In this document: positions 6,327-12,008 of the stretch, one piece after another
Position numbering within the stretch: position 1 is the first letter of the stretch
How the letters are laid out: every line of letters begins with the position of its first letter
From: Clostridiales bacterium
Lineage (GTDB): Bacteria > Bacillota_A > Clostridia > Oscillospirales > Oscillospiraceae
Length of the DNA: 12,008 bases
Reading direction: 5' to 3'
Assembly: GCA_022777455.1 (NCBI GenBank)
Contig: JALFGI010000101.1
Location: 1-12,008 of the forward strand
Program-made: the position numbers and the translations under genes
The notes under the pieces: model-generated
Seen by the model: only the letters and a program-made list of their open reading frames with translations
Database searches by the model: none
Told to the model about the DNA's origin: nothing

Positions 6327-6953
6327 ATGAATTTCAATCCCGATTCCAAACTGATGATCTTCTGCGGCAGGCTGGTGGACCTCACCCGCATCAATCTGCT
6401 GTGGCTGGTGTGCTGCCTTCCGTTTTTTACCATTGGAGCTTCCACCACCGCCATGCTCACGGCGCTGTATGCCTTTCGAGCCGGGGAGCCTTGCGGCACC
6501 AAGGCTTTCTTCGGGGCATTTCGGAAGCACTTCGGCAAGGCCACGGCGCTGTGGCTGGCTGTCGCCTTTTTCGCCTTCGTGCTGGGGCTGGATTATTATC
6601 TTGTCGCCTATCTGGACTTCCCCGGCCGGATGGCGGTGATCGGTGTGATCTTCTTCTTTGCCTTTGTGCTTCTGTTTGTTATGGAGCTGATATTTCCCCT
6701 GCTGTCCCAGTTCCCCGGCAGGATCCGGGATTTGGTGGTGAATGCGGTGCTGCTCAGCCTGTCCAATCTGCCCAAGCTGCTGCTGGTCACGGCGATGAAT
6801 CTGCTGCCGGGCCTGCTGTTTTTGCTGCTGCCTCAGGTATTTTTGCTGCTGGGCTTTTTCTGGCTGATTTGCGGCTTTGCATTGGTTGCCCTGTACGACA
6901 TTTCCGTCCTGGAGCGCGTTTTTGCCCCCTTCCGGGGGCAGCCGGAAGAATAA
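6327..6953 (+). CDS. YesL/DUF624-family membrane protein
   Basis: 208 aa and strongly hydrophobic, with about five membrane segments (roughly 20-45, 72-94, 102-125, 146-172, 174-194). The N-terminus NPDSKLMIFCGRLVDLTRINLLWLVC, followed by TIGASTTAML, is the DUF624/YesL signature, and the F-x-x-FRKHFGKAT cytoplasmic loop fits too. The family is of unproven function and is usually found beside CUT1 sugar ABC operons and their regulators, as here. It starts 4 bases after the regulator's stop, with AAAGGAAAA as ribosome site, so the two are one operon. The transcript ends at the hairpin 6961-6984. A role in transporter assembly or signalling would be speculation. Confidence 0.88.
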   Translation: MNFNPDSKLMIFCGRLVDLTRINLLWLVCCLPFFTIGASTTAMLTALYAFRAGEPCGTKAFFGAFRKHFGKATALWLAVAFFAFVLGLDYYLVAYLDFPGRMAVIGVIFFFAFVLLFVMELIFPLLSQFPGRIRDLVVNAVLLSLSNLPKLLLVTAMNLLPGLLFLLLPQVFLLLGFFWLICGFALVALYDISVLERVFAPFRGQPEE

Positions 6954-6960
6954 GAAGAAG

Positions 6961-6984
6961 CCCCCGGTTCCACGGAACCGGGGG
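6961..6984 (+). terminator. Hairpin terminator after the regulator/YesL operon
   Basis: CCCCCGGTTC (6961-6970) pairs with GAACCGGGGG (6975-6984) around the 4-base loop CACG, 8 bases after the YesL-like stop codon. The following sequence, TATTGACATTGTTT, is only moderately T-rich. No convergent gene lies on the minus strand here. Confidence 0.75.
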
Positions 6985-7025
6985 TATTGACATTGTTTCG
7001 GAAAATCGTTTCGACGCAGCAAGCA

Positions 7026-7246
7026 GGAAAATTATAATTTGGCGGACAGGTACGGCAGCGCTCCTTGGCTCTCCATTTGGGAGAGCTGTCAGCCGAACAG
7101 GCTGACTGAGAGGGTACCGCAGTAAGATAATGGTGGCAGAAACCGCTGCATTGGCCCTCTCAGGTGAGCCCCTTTCGGGGCAGCCAGCTCCCCCAGAGGG
7201 GGAGCCAAGGGGGCGTCGGTTCCGGTACGCCAGATTACAATTTTCC
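7026..7246 (+). repeat. MITE-like palindromic repeat, copy A
   Basis: About 221 bp bounded by matching ends: GGAAAATTATAATTTGGCGG at the left, and at the right the complement of GGAAAATTGTAATCTGGCG. The inverted terminal arms continue inward through CCTTGGCTCTCC/CCTTGGCTCCCCC to CTGAGAGGG, so nearly the whole element is self-complementary, with a non-conserved centre at about 7121-7152. Each arm contains its own small hairpins: GCTCTCC/GGAGAGC, TCAGCC/GGCTGA, GCCCC/GGGGC and GCTCCCCC/GGGGGAGC. It encodes no transposase. A second copy in opposite orientation is at 11662-11880. Boundaries are estimated from the terminal matches; no target-site duplication could be fixed. Confidence 0.85.
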
Positions 7247-7396
7247 GAGATGTTGCATAAAACCAACAAACACCATATTCTGTGCGCGTATTTGCCCGGC
7301 GCGGCAAGACAAAATGCAGCGAACCCTGTTCAGGTTCCACGGAGTCTGATTTATAATTATGAAAGTATCGATACGAATGTACTAAGAAATGCACAA

Positions 7397-7423
7397 TTTT
7401 TTCTGAATTTTTTGGATTTTTTT
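7397..7423 (+). promoter_or_regulatory. Phased T-tracts upstream of the hydrogenase promoter (possible UP element or bent DNA)
   Basis: Runs of 6, 6 and 7 T at 7397-7402, 7408-7413 and 7417-7423 are spaced about 10-11 bp centre to centre, one helical turn. They end 11 bases before the -35. Such A/T-tracts curve DNA and can contact the polymerase alpha subunit. Function is inferred from position. Confidence 0.4.
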
Positions 7424-7434
7424 GTTAAAAATGC

Positions 7435-7463
7435 TTGAAAAATACCGGAGGCTCCTGTATAAT
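7435..7463 (+). promoter_or_regulatory. Sigma-A promoter of the hydCBA operon
   Basis: -35 TTGAAA (7435-7440, 5 of 6), 17-bp spacer, -10 TATAAT (7458-7463, perfect). The start of transcription would be near 7470, giving a leader of about 40 bases before the hydC ATG. The leader begins with the small hairpin GTAGG-CAA-CCTAC (7469-7481) and ends with an AAAGGAGG ribosome site (7493-7500). Confidence 0.9.
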
Positions 7464-7471
7464 ACCCGGTA
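7443..7471. promoter_or_regulatory. Inverted repeat TACCGG/CCGGTA spanning the hydrogenase promoter
   Basis: TACCGG (7443-7448) lies in the spacer and CCGGTA (7466-7471) at the transcription start, enclosing the -10 box. A smaller palindrome GGAG-G-CTCC (7447-7455) lies between them. A protein bound here would block polymerase. An operator function is inference; the arms are only 6 bp. Confidence 0.3.
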
Positions 7472-7510
7472 GGCAACCTACTTACGGCACACAAAGGAGG
7501 AACATAATAA

Positions 7511-7987
7511 ATGCTGGACCAGTCTTATTACAGCAAAACGGATGAGATCATCGCGCGCTATGGCAAGAAGGACAGCGCTTTGATTCCCATCATGCAGGAC
7601 ATTCAGGCAGAATACCGCTACCTGCCCGGGGAACTGCTGACCTATGTTGCGTCCCAGATCGGGATTACCGAGACCAAGGCCTACAGTGTGGCCACCTTCT
7701 ACGAGAACTTTTCTTTTGAGGCAAAGGGAAAATACGTCATCAAAGTCTGCGACGGCACTGCCTGCCACGTCCGCCATTCCACTCCCGTGCTGGAGGCACT
7801 GTGGAAGGAACTTGGCCTGAGCAAGAAAAAGCACACCACCGACGATATGATGTTCACGGTGGAAACCGTCTCCTGCCTGGGTGCCTGCGGTCTGGCGCCC
7901 ACCATGATGGTCAATGAGCAGGTTCATCCCTCCATGACCCCGGAAAAGGCGCTGGCATTGATCGCAGAATTGAGAGGTAAAGGCTGA
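7511..7987 (+). CDS. hydC: [FeFe]-hydrogenase NuoE-like gamma subunit, thioredoxin-fold [2Fe-2S] protein
   Basis: 158 aa, the normal length for NuoE/HydC/HndA proteins. An N-terminal helical domain (to about 70, including YRYLPGELLTYVASQ and YSVATFYENF) precedes the thioredoxin-like [2Fe-2S] domain with C80 and C85 (CDGTACHVRHS) and C122 and C126 (CLGACGLAP), the four cluster ligands. It shuttles electrons between the flavoprotein HydB and the rest of the soluble complex. The start is set by AAAGGAGG 10 bases upstream. Its TGA overlaps the hydB ATG by one base (TGATG), implying coupled translation. The first gene of a three-gene operon, behind a strong promoter. Confidence 0.95.
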   Translation: MLDQSYYSKTDEIIARYGKKDSALIPIMQDIQAEYRYLPGELLTYVASQIGITETKAYSVATFYENFSFEAKGKYVIKVCDGTACHVRHSTPVLEALWKELGLSKKKHTTDDMMFTVETVSCLGACGLAPTMMVNEQVHPSMTPEKALALIAELRGKG

Positions 7988-9876
7988 TGATTAAGAACAT
8001 TGAAGAGCTGGTTCAGGTGCGCGAGGCTGCTCTTTCTGACCTGAATCGTTATGACTGCCGTATCCTGGTCTGCTCCGGTACCGGCTGTATTGCCACCGGT
8101 TCCAACAAGATTCACGAAATTTTCCAGTCCTTGGTGAAGGAAACCCCCAATGTGAAACTGGAGTTCGCTCCCCACGATGAAGCCGAGCACGAAAAGCTGG
8201 TTGGCGTTAAGAAAACCGGCTGCCAGGGCTTCTGCGAGCTGGGCCCCCTGGTTCGGATCCAGAAGGGCGATAAGGTGACCCAGTACGTCAAGGTGCAGCC
8301 CGACGACTGCGCAGAGATTTTTGAAAAGAGCGTCCTGGGTGACGAGACCCTGGAACGGCTCCTTTACAAAAAGGGCGACCAGACTTATGTATCTCCCGAC
8401 GAGATCCCCTTCATTGCCAAGCAGACCAGAATCGTTCTGGAAAACTGCGGCAAGTTCGATGCGGAATCCCTGAATGAATACATGGCCGCAGGCGGCTTTG
8501 AGGCGCTGAAAAAGGCCATGACCCAGATGACCCGGGACGAGGTCATTGACGAGATCGACAAATCCGGCCTCCGCGGCCGTGGCGGCGGCGGCTTCCCCAC
8601 CGGCAAGAAGTGGAAGCAGGTTGCCCGCCAGAAGGAAACCAACCGCTATGTGGTCTGCAACGGTGACGAAGGTGACCCCGGCGCGTTTATGGACGGCTCC
8701 GTGATGGAAGGCGATCCCTTCAAGCTCATCGAAGGCATGATGATCGCCGGCTACGCCGTCAAGGCGGAGAACGGCTATATCTATGTCCGTGCCGAATATC
8801 CCATGTCCGTTGCCCGTCTGCGGGGCGCCATCCGCCAGCTGGAAGAGGCTGGATTGCTGGGTGACAACATCCTGGGCACCGACTTCAATTTCCATATGCA
8901 CATCAACCGGGGCGCCGGTGCCTTCGTCTGCGGCGAAGGCTCTGCGCTGACGGCCTCCATCGAGGGCAATCGGGGCATGCCCAGAACCAAGCCCCCCAGA
9001 ACCGTGGAAAAGGGCCTGTGGGAAAAACCCACGGTTCTGAACAACGTTGAAACCTACGCCAATGTCCCCAAGATCATCCTGCAGGGCGCTGACTGGTTCC
9101 GCTCCATCGGTACTGCCGGCAGCCCCGGCTGCAAGACCTTCTCCCTCACCGGTGCCATTGAGAACACCGGCCTGATCGAGGTGCCCATGGGCTCCACCCT
9201 GCGGCAGATCATCTTCGATATCGGCGGCGGCCTGAAGAACGGTGCGGAATTCAAGGCAGTTCAGATTGGCGGCCCCTCCGGCGGCTGCCTGACGGAAAAG
9301 CACCTGGACGAGCCTCTGGACTTCGACTCCGTGAAGAAGTTCAATGCCATCGTGGGTTCCGGCGGCATGGTGGTCATGGGCAAGGATACCTGTATGGTGG
9401 AAGTGGCCCGGTTCTTCATGAGCTTCACCCAGCGGGAATCCTGCGGCAAGTGCACTCCCTGCCGGGAGGGTACCAAGCGGATGCTGGAGATTCTGGAGCG
9501 GATCGTAAACGGTCAGGGTAAGCTGGAAGACCTGGATACCCTGGAAGAACTGGCAAAGATGATCCAGACCATGGCTCTTTGCGGTCTGGGCAAGTCCGCG
9601 CCGCTGCCGGTGCTGTCCACCCTGGCCACCTTCCGGGATGAATATGTGGAGCACATCGTGGACAAGAAGTGCCGCGCCAAACAGTGCACCGCCCTGCGCC
9701 GCTATGTGATCAATCCCGCTTTCTGCAAGGGCTGCTCCAAGTGTGCCCGGAACTGTCCTGTCAACGCCATCTCCGGCGTGGTCAAGAAGCCCTACACCAT
9801 CGATTCCGACAAGTGCATCAAGTGCGGTGCCTGTAAAGAGAACTGCGCTTTCGATGCCATCTATGTGGAAGCATAA
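7987..9876 (+). CDS. hydB: [FeFe]-hydrogenase NuoF-like beta subunit (NADH/FMN flavoprotein with extra Fe-S domains)
   Basis: 629 aa, longer than plain NuoF because of extra domains at both ends. Residues 23-110 form a thioredoxin-like [2Fe-2S] domain (C29, C34, C79, C83). The NADH/FMN core has GLRGRGGGGFPTGKKW (194-209), GDEGDPGAFMDG (226-237) and GAGAFVCGEGSAL (309-321). A [4Fe-4S] site follows: ESCGKCTPCREG (C486, C489, C492) with C532. The C-terminal ferredoxin domain has two full CxxCxxCxxxC motifs (C580/583/586/590 and C610/613/616/620). This is the HydB/HndC layout of trimeric hydrogenases that couple NADH and ferredoxin to H2, at the site where FMN handles NADH. Bifurcation is expected from family and layout, not shown. 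It lies between hydC (1-base overlap) and hydA (12-base gap). Confidence 0.95.
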   Translation: MIKNIEELVQVREAALSDLNRYDCRILVCSGTGCIATGSNKIHEIFQSLVKETPNVKLEFAPHDEAEHEKLVGVKKTGCQGFCELGPLVRIQKGDKVTQYVKVQPDDCAEIFEKSVLGDETLERLLYKKGDQTYVSPDEIPFIAKQTRIVLENCGKFDAESLNEYMAAGGFEALKKAMTQMTRDEVIDEIDKSGLRGRGGGGFPTGKKWKQVARQKETNRYVVCNGDEGDPGAFMDGSVMEGDPFKLIEGMMIAGYAVKAENGYIYVRAEYPMSVARLRGAIRQLEEAGLLGDNILGTDFNFHMHINRGAGAFVCGEGSALTASIEGNRGMPRTKPPRTVEKGLWEKPTVLNNVETYANVPKIILQGADWFRSIGTAGSPGCKTFSLTGAIENTGLIEVPMGSTLRQIIFDIGGGLKNGAEFKAVQIGGPSGGCLTEKHLDEPLDFDSVKKFNAIVGSGGMVVMGKDTCMVEVARFFMSFTQRESCGKCTPCREGTKRMLEILERIVNGQGKLEDLDTLEELAKMIQTMALCGLGKSAPLPVLSTLATFRDEYVEHIVDKKCRAKQCTALRRYVINPAFCKGCSKCARNCPVNAISGVVKKPYTIDSDKCIKCGACKENCAFDAIYVEA

Positions 9877-9888
9877 GGAGGGGAAACT

Positions 9889-11586
9889 ATGGGAACCATT
9901 ACCATTAACGGAAAGAAATACGAGTTTACCAATGAGAAAAATATCCTGACCATCATCCGCAACGCGGGTATTGAAGTCCCCACCCTGTGCTACCAGCCGG
10001 AGCTCAGCGTTTTCGGCGCCTGCCGCCTGTGTACGGTGGAGGATGACCGGGGCCGCTGCTTTGCCTCCTGCTCCGAGGAGCCCCGGGACGGCATGGTGAT
10101 CTATACCCACACCGAGCGTCTGCGCAAGCATCGCAAGCTCATTGTGGAGCTGCTGCTGGCTGCCCATTGCCGGGACTGCACCACCTGCGATAAGCACGGC
10201 AAATGCACCCTGCAGAAGCTGGCCTACCAGATGGGTGTCAATCAGGTGCGTTTTGAAAACCATCGTGAGGAGATGCCTGTGGACTTCTCCTCGCCCTCCA
10301 TCGTTCGGGACCCCAATAAGTGCATTCTCTGCGGCAACTGTGTCCGTGCCTGCTCTGAGCTGCAGGGTATCGGTGTTCTGGGCTTTGCCCACCGTGGCAC
10401 CGATGCGACCGTGACCCCCGCCTTTAATAAGAAACTGGCGGATACCAACTGTGTCGGCTGCGGCCAGTGCCGTGTGGTCTGTCCCACCGGCGCGCTGACC
10501 ATCCACCATAACATGACCGATGTCTGGCAGGCGTTGGGCGACAAGAATACCCGCGTGGTTGCCCAGATCGCTCCTTCCGTCCGTGTGGCAGTGGGAGATG
10601 CCTTCGGCCTGCCCAAGGGTGAAAACTCCATGGGTAAGATTGTGGCAGCGTTGCACCGAATGGGCTTTGACGAGGTCTTTGATACCTCTTACTCCGCTGA
10701 CCTGACCATCATGGAAGAATCCGCGGAATTCCTGGATCGGGTGGCAAACGGCGGCACTCTGCCCCTGCTGACCTCCTGCTGCCCCGGTTGGGTCAAATTT
10801 GTGGAAAACGAATTCCCTGAATTCGCCCCCAACATCTCCACCTGCCGTTCTCCCCAGGGTATGTTCTCCGCGGTTCTGAAGGATTACTATCGTGACGAGG
10901 CAAATGCCCAGGGCAAGAAGACCTTCGTGGTCTCCATCATGCCCTGCACCGCCAAGAAGATGGAGGCCCTGCGCCCCGATTACCACACCCACGGTATTCA
11001 GGATACGGACGTTGTGCTCACCACGAAAGAATTGATTCGCATGATTGATGCCCACGGCATCAACTTTGAATCCTTGCCCAGTGAATCCTGCGATATGCCC
11101 TTTGGCATCGGTTCCGGCGGCGGCGTGATCTTCGGTGTCACCGGCGGTGTGACCGAAGCTGTGCTGCGCCGTCTCATCGAGGGTCACGATCCCGCTACCC
11201 TGAACGCCATTGCCGACTGCGGCGTCCGCGGCAACGACGGTATTAAGGAATTTACCGTTCCCTATCATGGCATCGATGTTTCCATCTGCGTGGCCTCCGG
11301 CCTTGCCAATGCCCGGAAGGTGCTGGACGCTGTGAAGTCCGGTGAAAAGCACTACCACTTCATCGAAGTCATGGCCTGTCCCGGCGGCTGCGTCATGGGC
11401 GGCGGTCAGCCCGTGGACGGCGGCACCAAGGCAAAGCGTGTGGAAGCCCGTACCAAGGGCCTGTATGCTGCCGATGGAGAAATGGCCATCAAGAAGTGCA
11501 ATGAAAATCCCCTGATGGATGTGTTCTACAACGGCTACTTCAAGGGTAAGGCCCACGAGCTGCTTCACCGTTCCCACGAAGAATAA
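9889..11586 (+). CDS. hydA: [FeFe]-hydrogenase catalytic alpha subunit (M3-type, HydABC)
   Basis: 565 aa. Domains in order: plant-type [2Fe-2S] (C34, C45, C48, C61); His-ligated [4Fe-4S] (H93, C97, C100, C106); two [4Fe-4S] ferredoxin motifs (C145/148/151/155 and C188/191/194/198); and the H-cluster domain. All three H-cluster signatures are intact: TSCCPGW (295-301, C297 as proton-relay cysteine, C298 ligand), MPCTAKKME (351-359, C353) and EVMACPGGCVMGGGQP (493-508, C497, C501). A small-subunit-like tail ends the protein. It catalyses H2 formation and oxidation in the cytoplasm as part of HydABC. It lacks the extra C-terminal [2Fe-2S] domain of Thermotoga HydA. AAGGAGGGG immediately upstream fixes the start. 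HydE, HydF and HydG maturases are not in the window. Last gene of the operon, ended by the terminator at 11598. Confidence 0.97.
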   Translation: MGTITINGKKYEFTNEKNILTIIRNAGIEVPTLCYQPELSVFGACRLCTVEDDRGRCFASCSEEPRDGMVIYTHTERLRKHRKLIVELLLAAHCRDCTTCDKHGKCTLQKLAYQMGVNQVRFENHREEMPVDFSSPSIVRDPNKCILCGNCVRACSELQGIGVLGFAHRGTDATVTPAFNKKLADTNCVGCGQCRVVCPTGALTIHHNMTDVWQALGDKNTRVVAQIAPSVRVAVGDAFGLPKGENSMGKIVAALHRMGFDEVFDTSYSADLTIMEESAEFLDRVANGGTLPLLTSCCPGWVKFVENEFPEFAPNISTCRSPQGMFSAVLKDYYRDEANAQGKKTFVVSIMPCTAKKMEALRPDYHTHGIQDTDVVLTTKELIRMIDAHGINFESLPSESCDMPFGIGSGGGVIFGVTGGVTEAVLRRLIEGHDPATLNAIADCGVRGNDGIKEFTVPYHGIDVSICVASGLANARKVLDAVKSGEKHYHFIEVMACPGGCVMGGGQPVDGGTKAKRVEARTKGLYAADGEMAIKKCNENPLMDVFYNGYFKGKAHELLHRSHEE

Positions 11587-11597
11587 TTTCCTACCCA

Positions 11598-11627
11598 GCC
11601 TCCCCGGGAAATCGGGGAGGCAATTTT
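11598..11627 (+). terminator. Intrinsic terminator of the hydCBA operon
   Basis: GCCTCCCCG (11598-11606) pairs with CGGGGAGGC (11613-11621) around a 6-base loop and is followed by AATTTT, beginning 11 bases after the hydA stop. This is the best-formed Rho-independent terminator in the window. Confidence 0.88.
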
Positions 11628-11661
11628 GGAAAATGTGCGGATTGATTTGCCCGGAAATGGA

Positions 11662-11880
11662 CAAATTGGAATTCAATGTACCGGAACCGCTGCACCCCTT
11701 GGCTCCCCCGCTGGGGGAGCTGGCTGCTCCGTAAGGGGCGCCCCTGAGAGGGCAATAAGTTGGATTTATGGCCGCTGTTATCTGCCTGCGGCACCCTCTC
11801 AGTCCGCCTATTCGGCTGACAGCTCTCCCAAAGGGAGAGCCAAGGGGTGCTGCCGTATCTGCCCGCTAAATTACAATTTC
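11662..11880 (-). repeat. MITE-like palindromic repeat, copy B (opposite orientation to copy A)
   Basis: Read on the minus strand, this copy follows copy A closely. From ATTTAGCGG to GTGCCGCAG (86 bases) I count nine mismatches by hand, and the other arm (CCCTCTCAG to GGTTCCGGTAC) is similar. The centre between CCGCAG and CCCTCTCAG is not conserved apart from a shared AGATAA, as in many MITEs. Hairpin arms are kept: GCTCTCC/GGAGAGC, GCTCCCCC/GGGGGAGC. It lies between the hydA terminator and the next gene's promoter. It encodes no protein. Confidence 0.85.
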
Positions 11881-11912
11881 GTGATGCCCATTGCGAAATG
11901 TCAAAATCACCA

Positions 11913-11941
11913 TGGACAATTTCTCCCAATCGTGGTAGAAT
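11913..11941 (+). promoter_or_regulatory. Sigma-A promoter of the gene at the right edge
   Basis: -35 TGGACA (11913-11918, 5 of 6), 17-bp spacer, -10 TAGAAT (11936-11941, 5 of 6), with an extended -10 TG one base before the hexamer (11933-11934). The predicted start is near 11948, about 24 bases before the ATG. It begins 33 bases after the end of repeat copy B. Confidence 0.75.
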
Positions 11942-11971
11942 CCCGGTGGATACCGAAGGGAGTCTTTTTGT

Positions 11972-12008
11972 ATGCAAATCCAGACCGGGCAGCGTCAGAT
12001 CACCGAAG
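11972..12008 (+). CDS. Start of an unidentified protein (cut by window edge)
   Basis: Only 12 codons are present: MQIQTGQRQITE. The call as a real gene rests on the promoter at 11913-11941 and the AAGGGAG ribosome site (11956-11962) nine bases upstream of the ATG. I do not recognise the family from so short a fragment. Its own promoter and the intervening terminator and repeat make it independent of the hydrogenase operon. Confidence 0.6.
   Translation, partial: MQIQTGQRQITE

Larger units (their letters stand above)
6985..7510. other. Intergenic region holding a palindromic repeat and the hydrogenase promoter
   Basis: No gene is supported over these 526 bases. From left to right it holds: copy A of the repeat (7026-7246); a short stretch (7247-7396) with a weak inverted repeat GAACC/GGTTC (7321-7337), an isolated TATAAT (7352-7357) and the palindrome GTATCGATAC (7365-7374); three T-tracts (7397-7423); and the hydrogenase promoter and leader. 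The open frames across it are produced by the repeat. Confidence 0.75.
11628..11971. other. Intergenic region with repeat copy B and the promoter of the next gene
   Basis: About 344 bases without a gene: a short linker after the hydA terminator, copy B of the palindromic repeat (11662-11880), then the promoter (11913-11941) and leader of the gene that runs off the right edge. The open frames on the minus strand here are translations of the repeat. Confidence 0.8.

Noticed and set aside
5405..7022. Minus-strand frames (5405-6544 and 6087-7022) opposite the regulator and YesL-like genes
   Set aside because: Gln/Gly/Arg-rich antisense translations of clearly coding plus-strand genes, with no transcription signals.
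6787..7394. Minus-strand frames through repeat copy A that look like small hypothetical proteins
   Set aside because: Their sequence derives from the palindromic repeat, and similar frames appear in copy B. These are translations of a non-coding repeat, not genes.
6954..7510. tRNA, riboswitch or CRISPR array in the intergenic region
   Set aside because: No cloverleaf with a T-loop, no known riboswitch core and no regularly spaced direct repeats are visible. The structure present is explained by the palindromic repeat and the promoter.
7924..11676. 1250-codon open frame on the minus strand opposite the hydrogenase genes
   Set aside because: It is the mirror of three intact, motif-rich genes. 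Sense-strand avoidance of TTA, CTA and TCA codons leaves few antisense stops. Its translation is Gly/His/Gln-rich and matches no fold, and no promoter or ribosome site supports it.
11591..11977. 128-codon minus-strand frame after the hydrogenase operon
   Set aside because: It reads through repeat copy B, the hydA terminator and the next gene's promoter, so coding is very unlikely.

Overview
The window looks like the chromosome of an anaerobic, fermentative Clostridia member, most likely an Oscillospiraceae/Ruminococcaceae-type gut bacterium. The reasons are: GC-rich coding sequence with strong AGGAGG-type ribosome sites and sigma-A promoters; an M3-type [FeFe]-hydrogenase in a HydABC trimer; a CUT1 sugar ABC transporter paired with a DUF624/YesL membrane protein; and a palindromic intergenic repeat of a kind I associate from memory with that family. 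No phage, CRISPR, tRNA or rRNA sequence is visible.

Left half (1-5119, all on the minus strand; transcription runs right to left): sugar-binding protein, two CUT1 permeases, a double-GNAT acetyltransferase, a PIG-L/LmbE-type deacetylase with an altered active-site motif, and the 5' end of murQ (MurNAc-6-phosphate etherase), cut by the window edge. A clear sigma-A promoter (TTGACA, 17 bp, TAAGAT) precedes the binding-protein gene. Stable hairpins follow the binding-protein gene and the second permease gene, so expression probably steps down along the operon. The divergent plus-strand pair (5453-6953) is an RpiR-family HTH-SIS regulator and a YesL/DUF624 membrane protein. MurQ together with an RpiR regulator suggests a peptidoglycan amino-sugar (MurNAc) salvage locus in which an ABC transporter replaces the usual MurP PTS. 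The transporter ATPase and a MurNAc kinase are not in view.

Right half (7435-11627, plus strand): a compact hydC-hydB-hydA operon encoding a trimeric, NADH-linked, probably electron-bifurcating [FeFe]-hydrogenase. It has a near-consensus promoter (TTGAAA, 17 bp, TATAAT) with phased T-tracts upstream, a TGATG overlap between hydC and hydB, and a strong terminator after hydA. HydEFG maturases are not in the window.

Two copies of a ~220 bp palindromic, MITE-like repeat (7026-7246 and 11662-11880) lie in opposite orientation on either side of the hydrogenase operon. The window ends with the promoter and first 12 codons of an unrecognised plus-strand gene.
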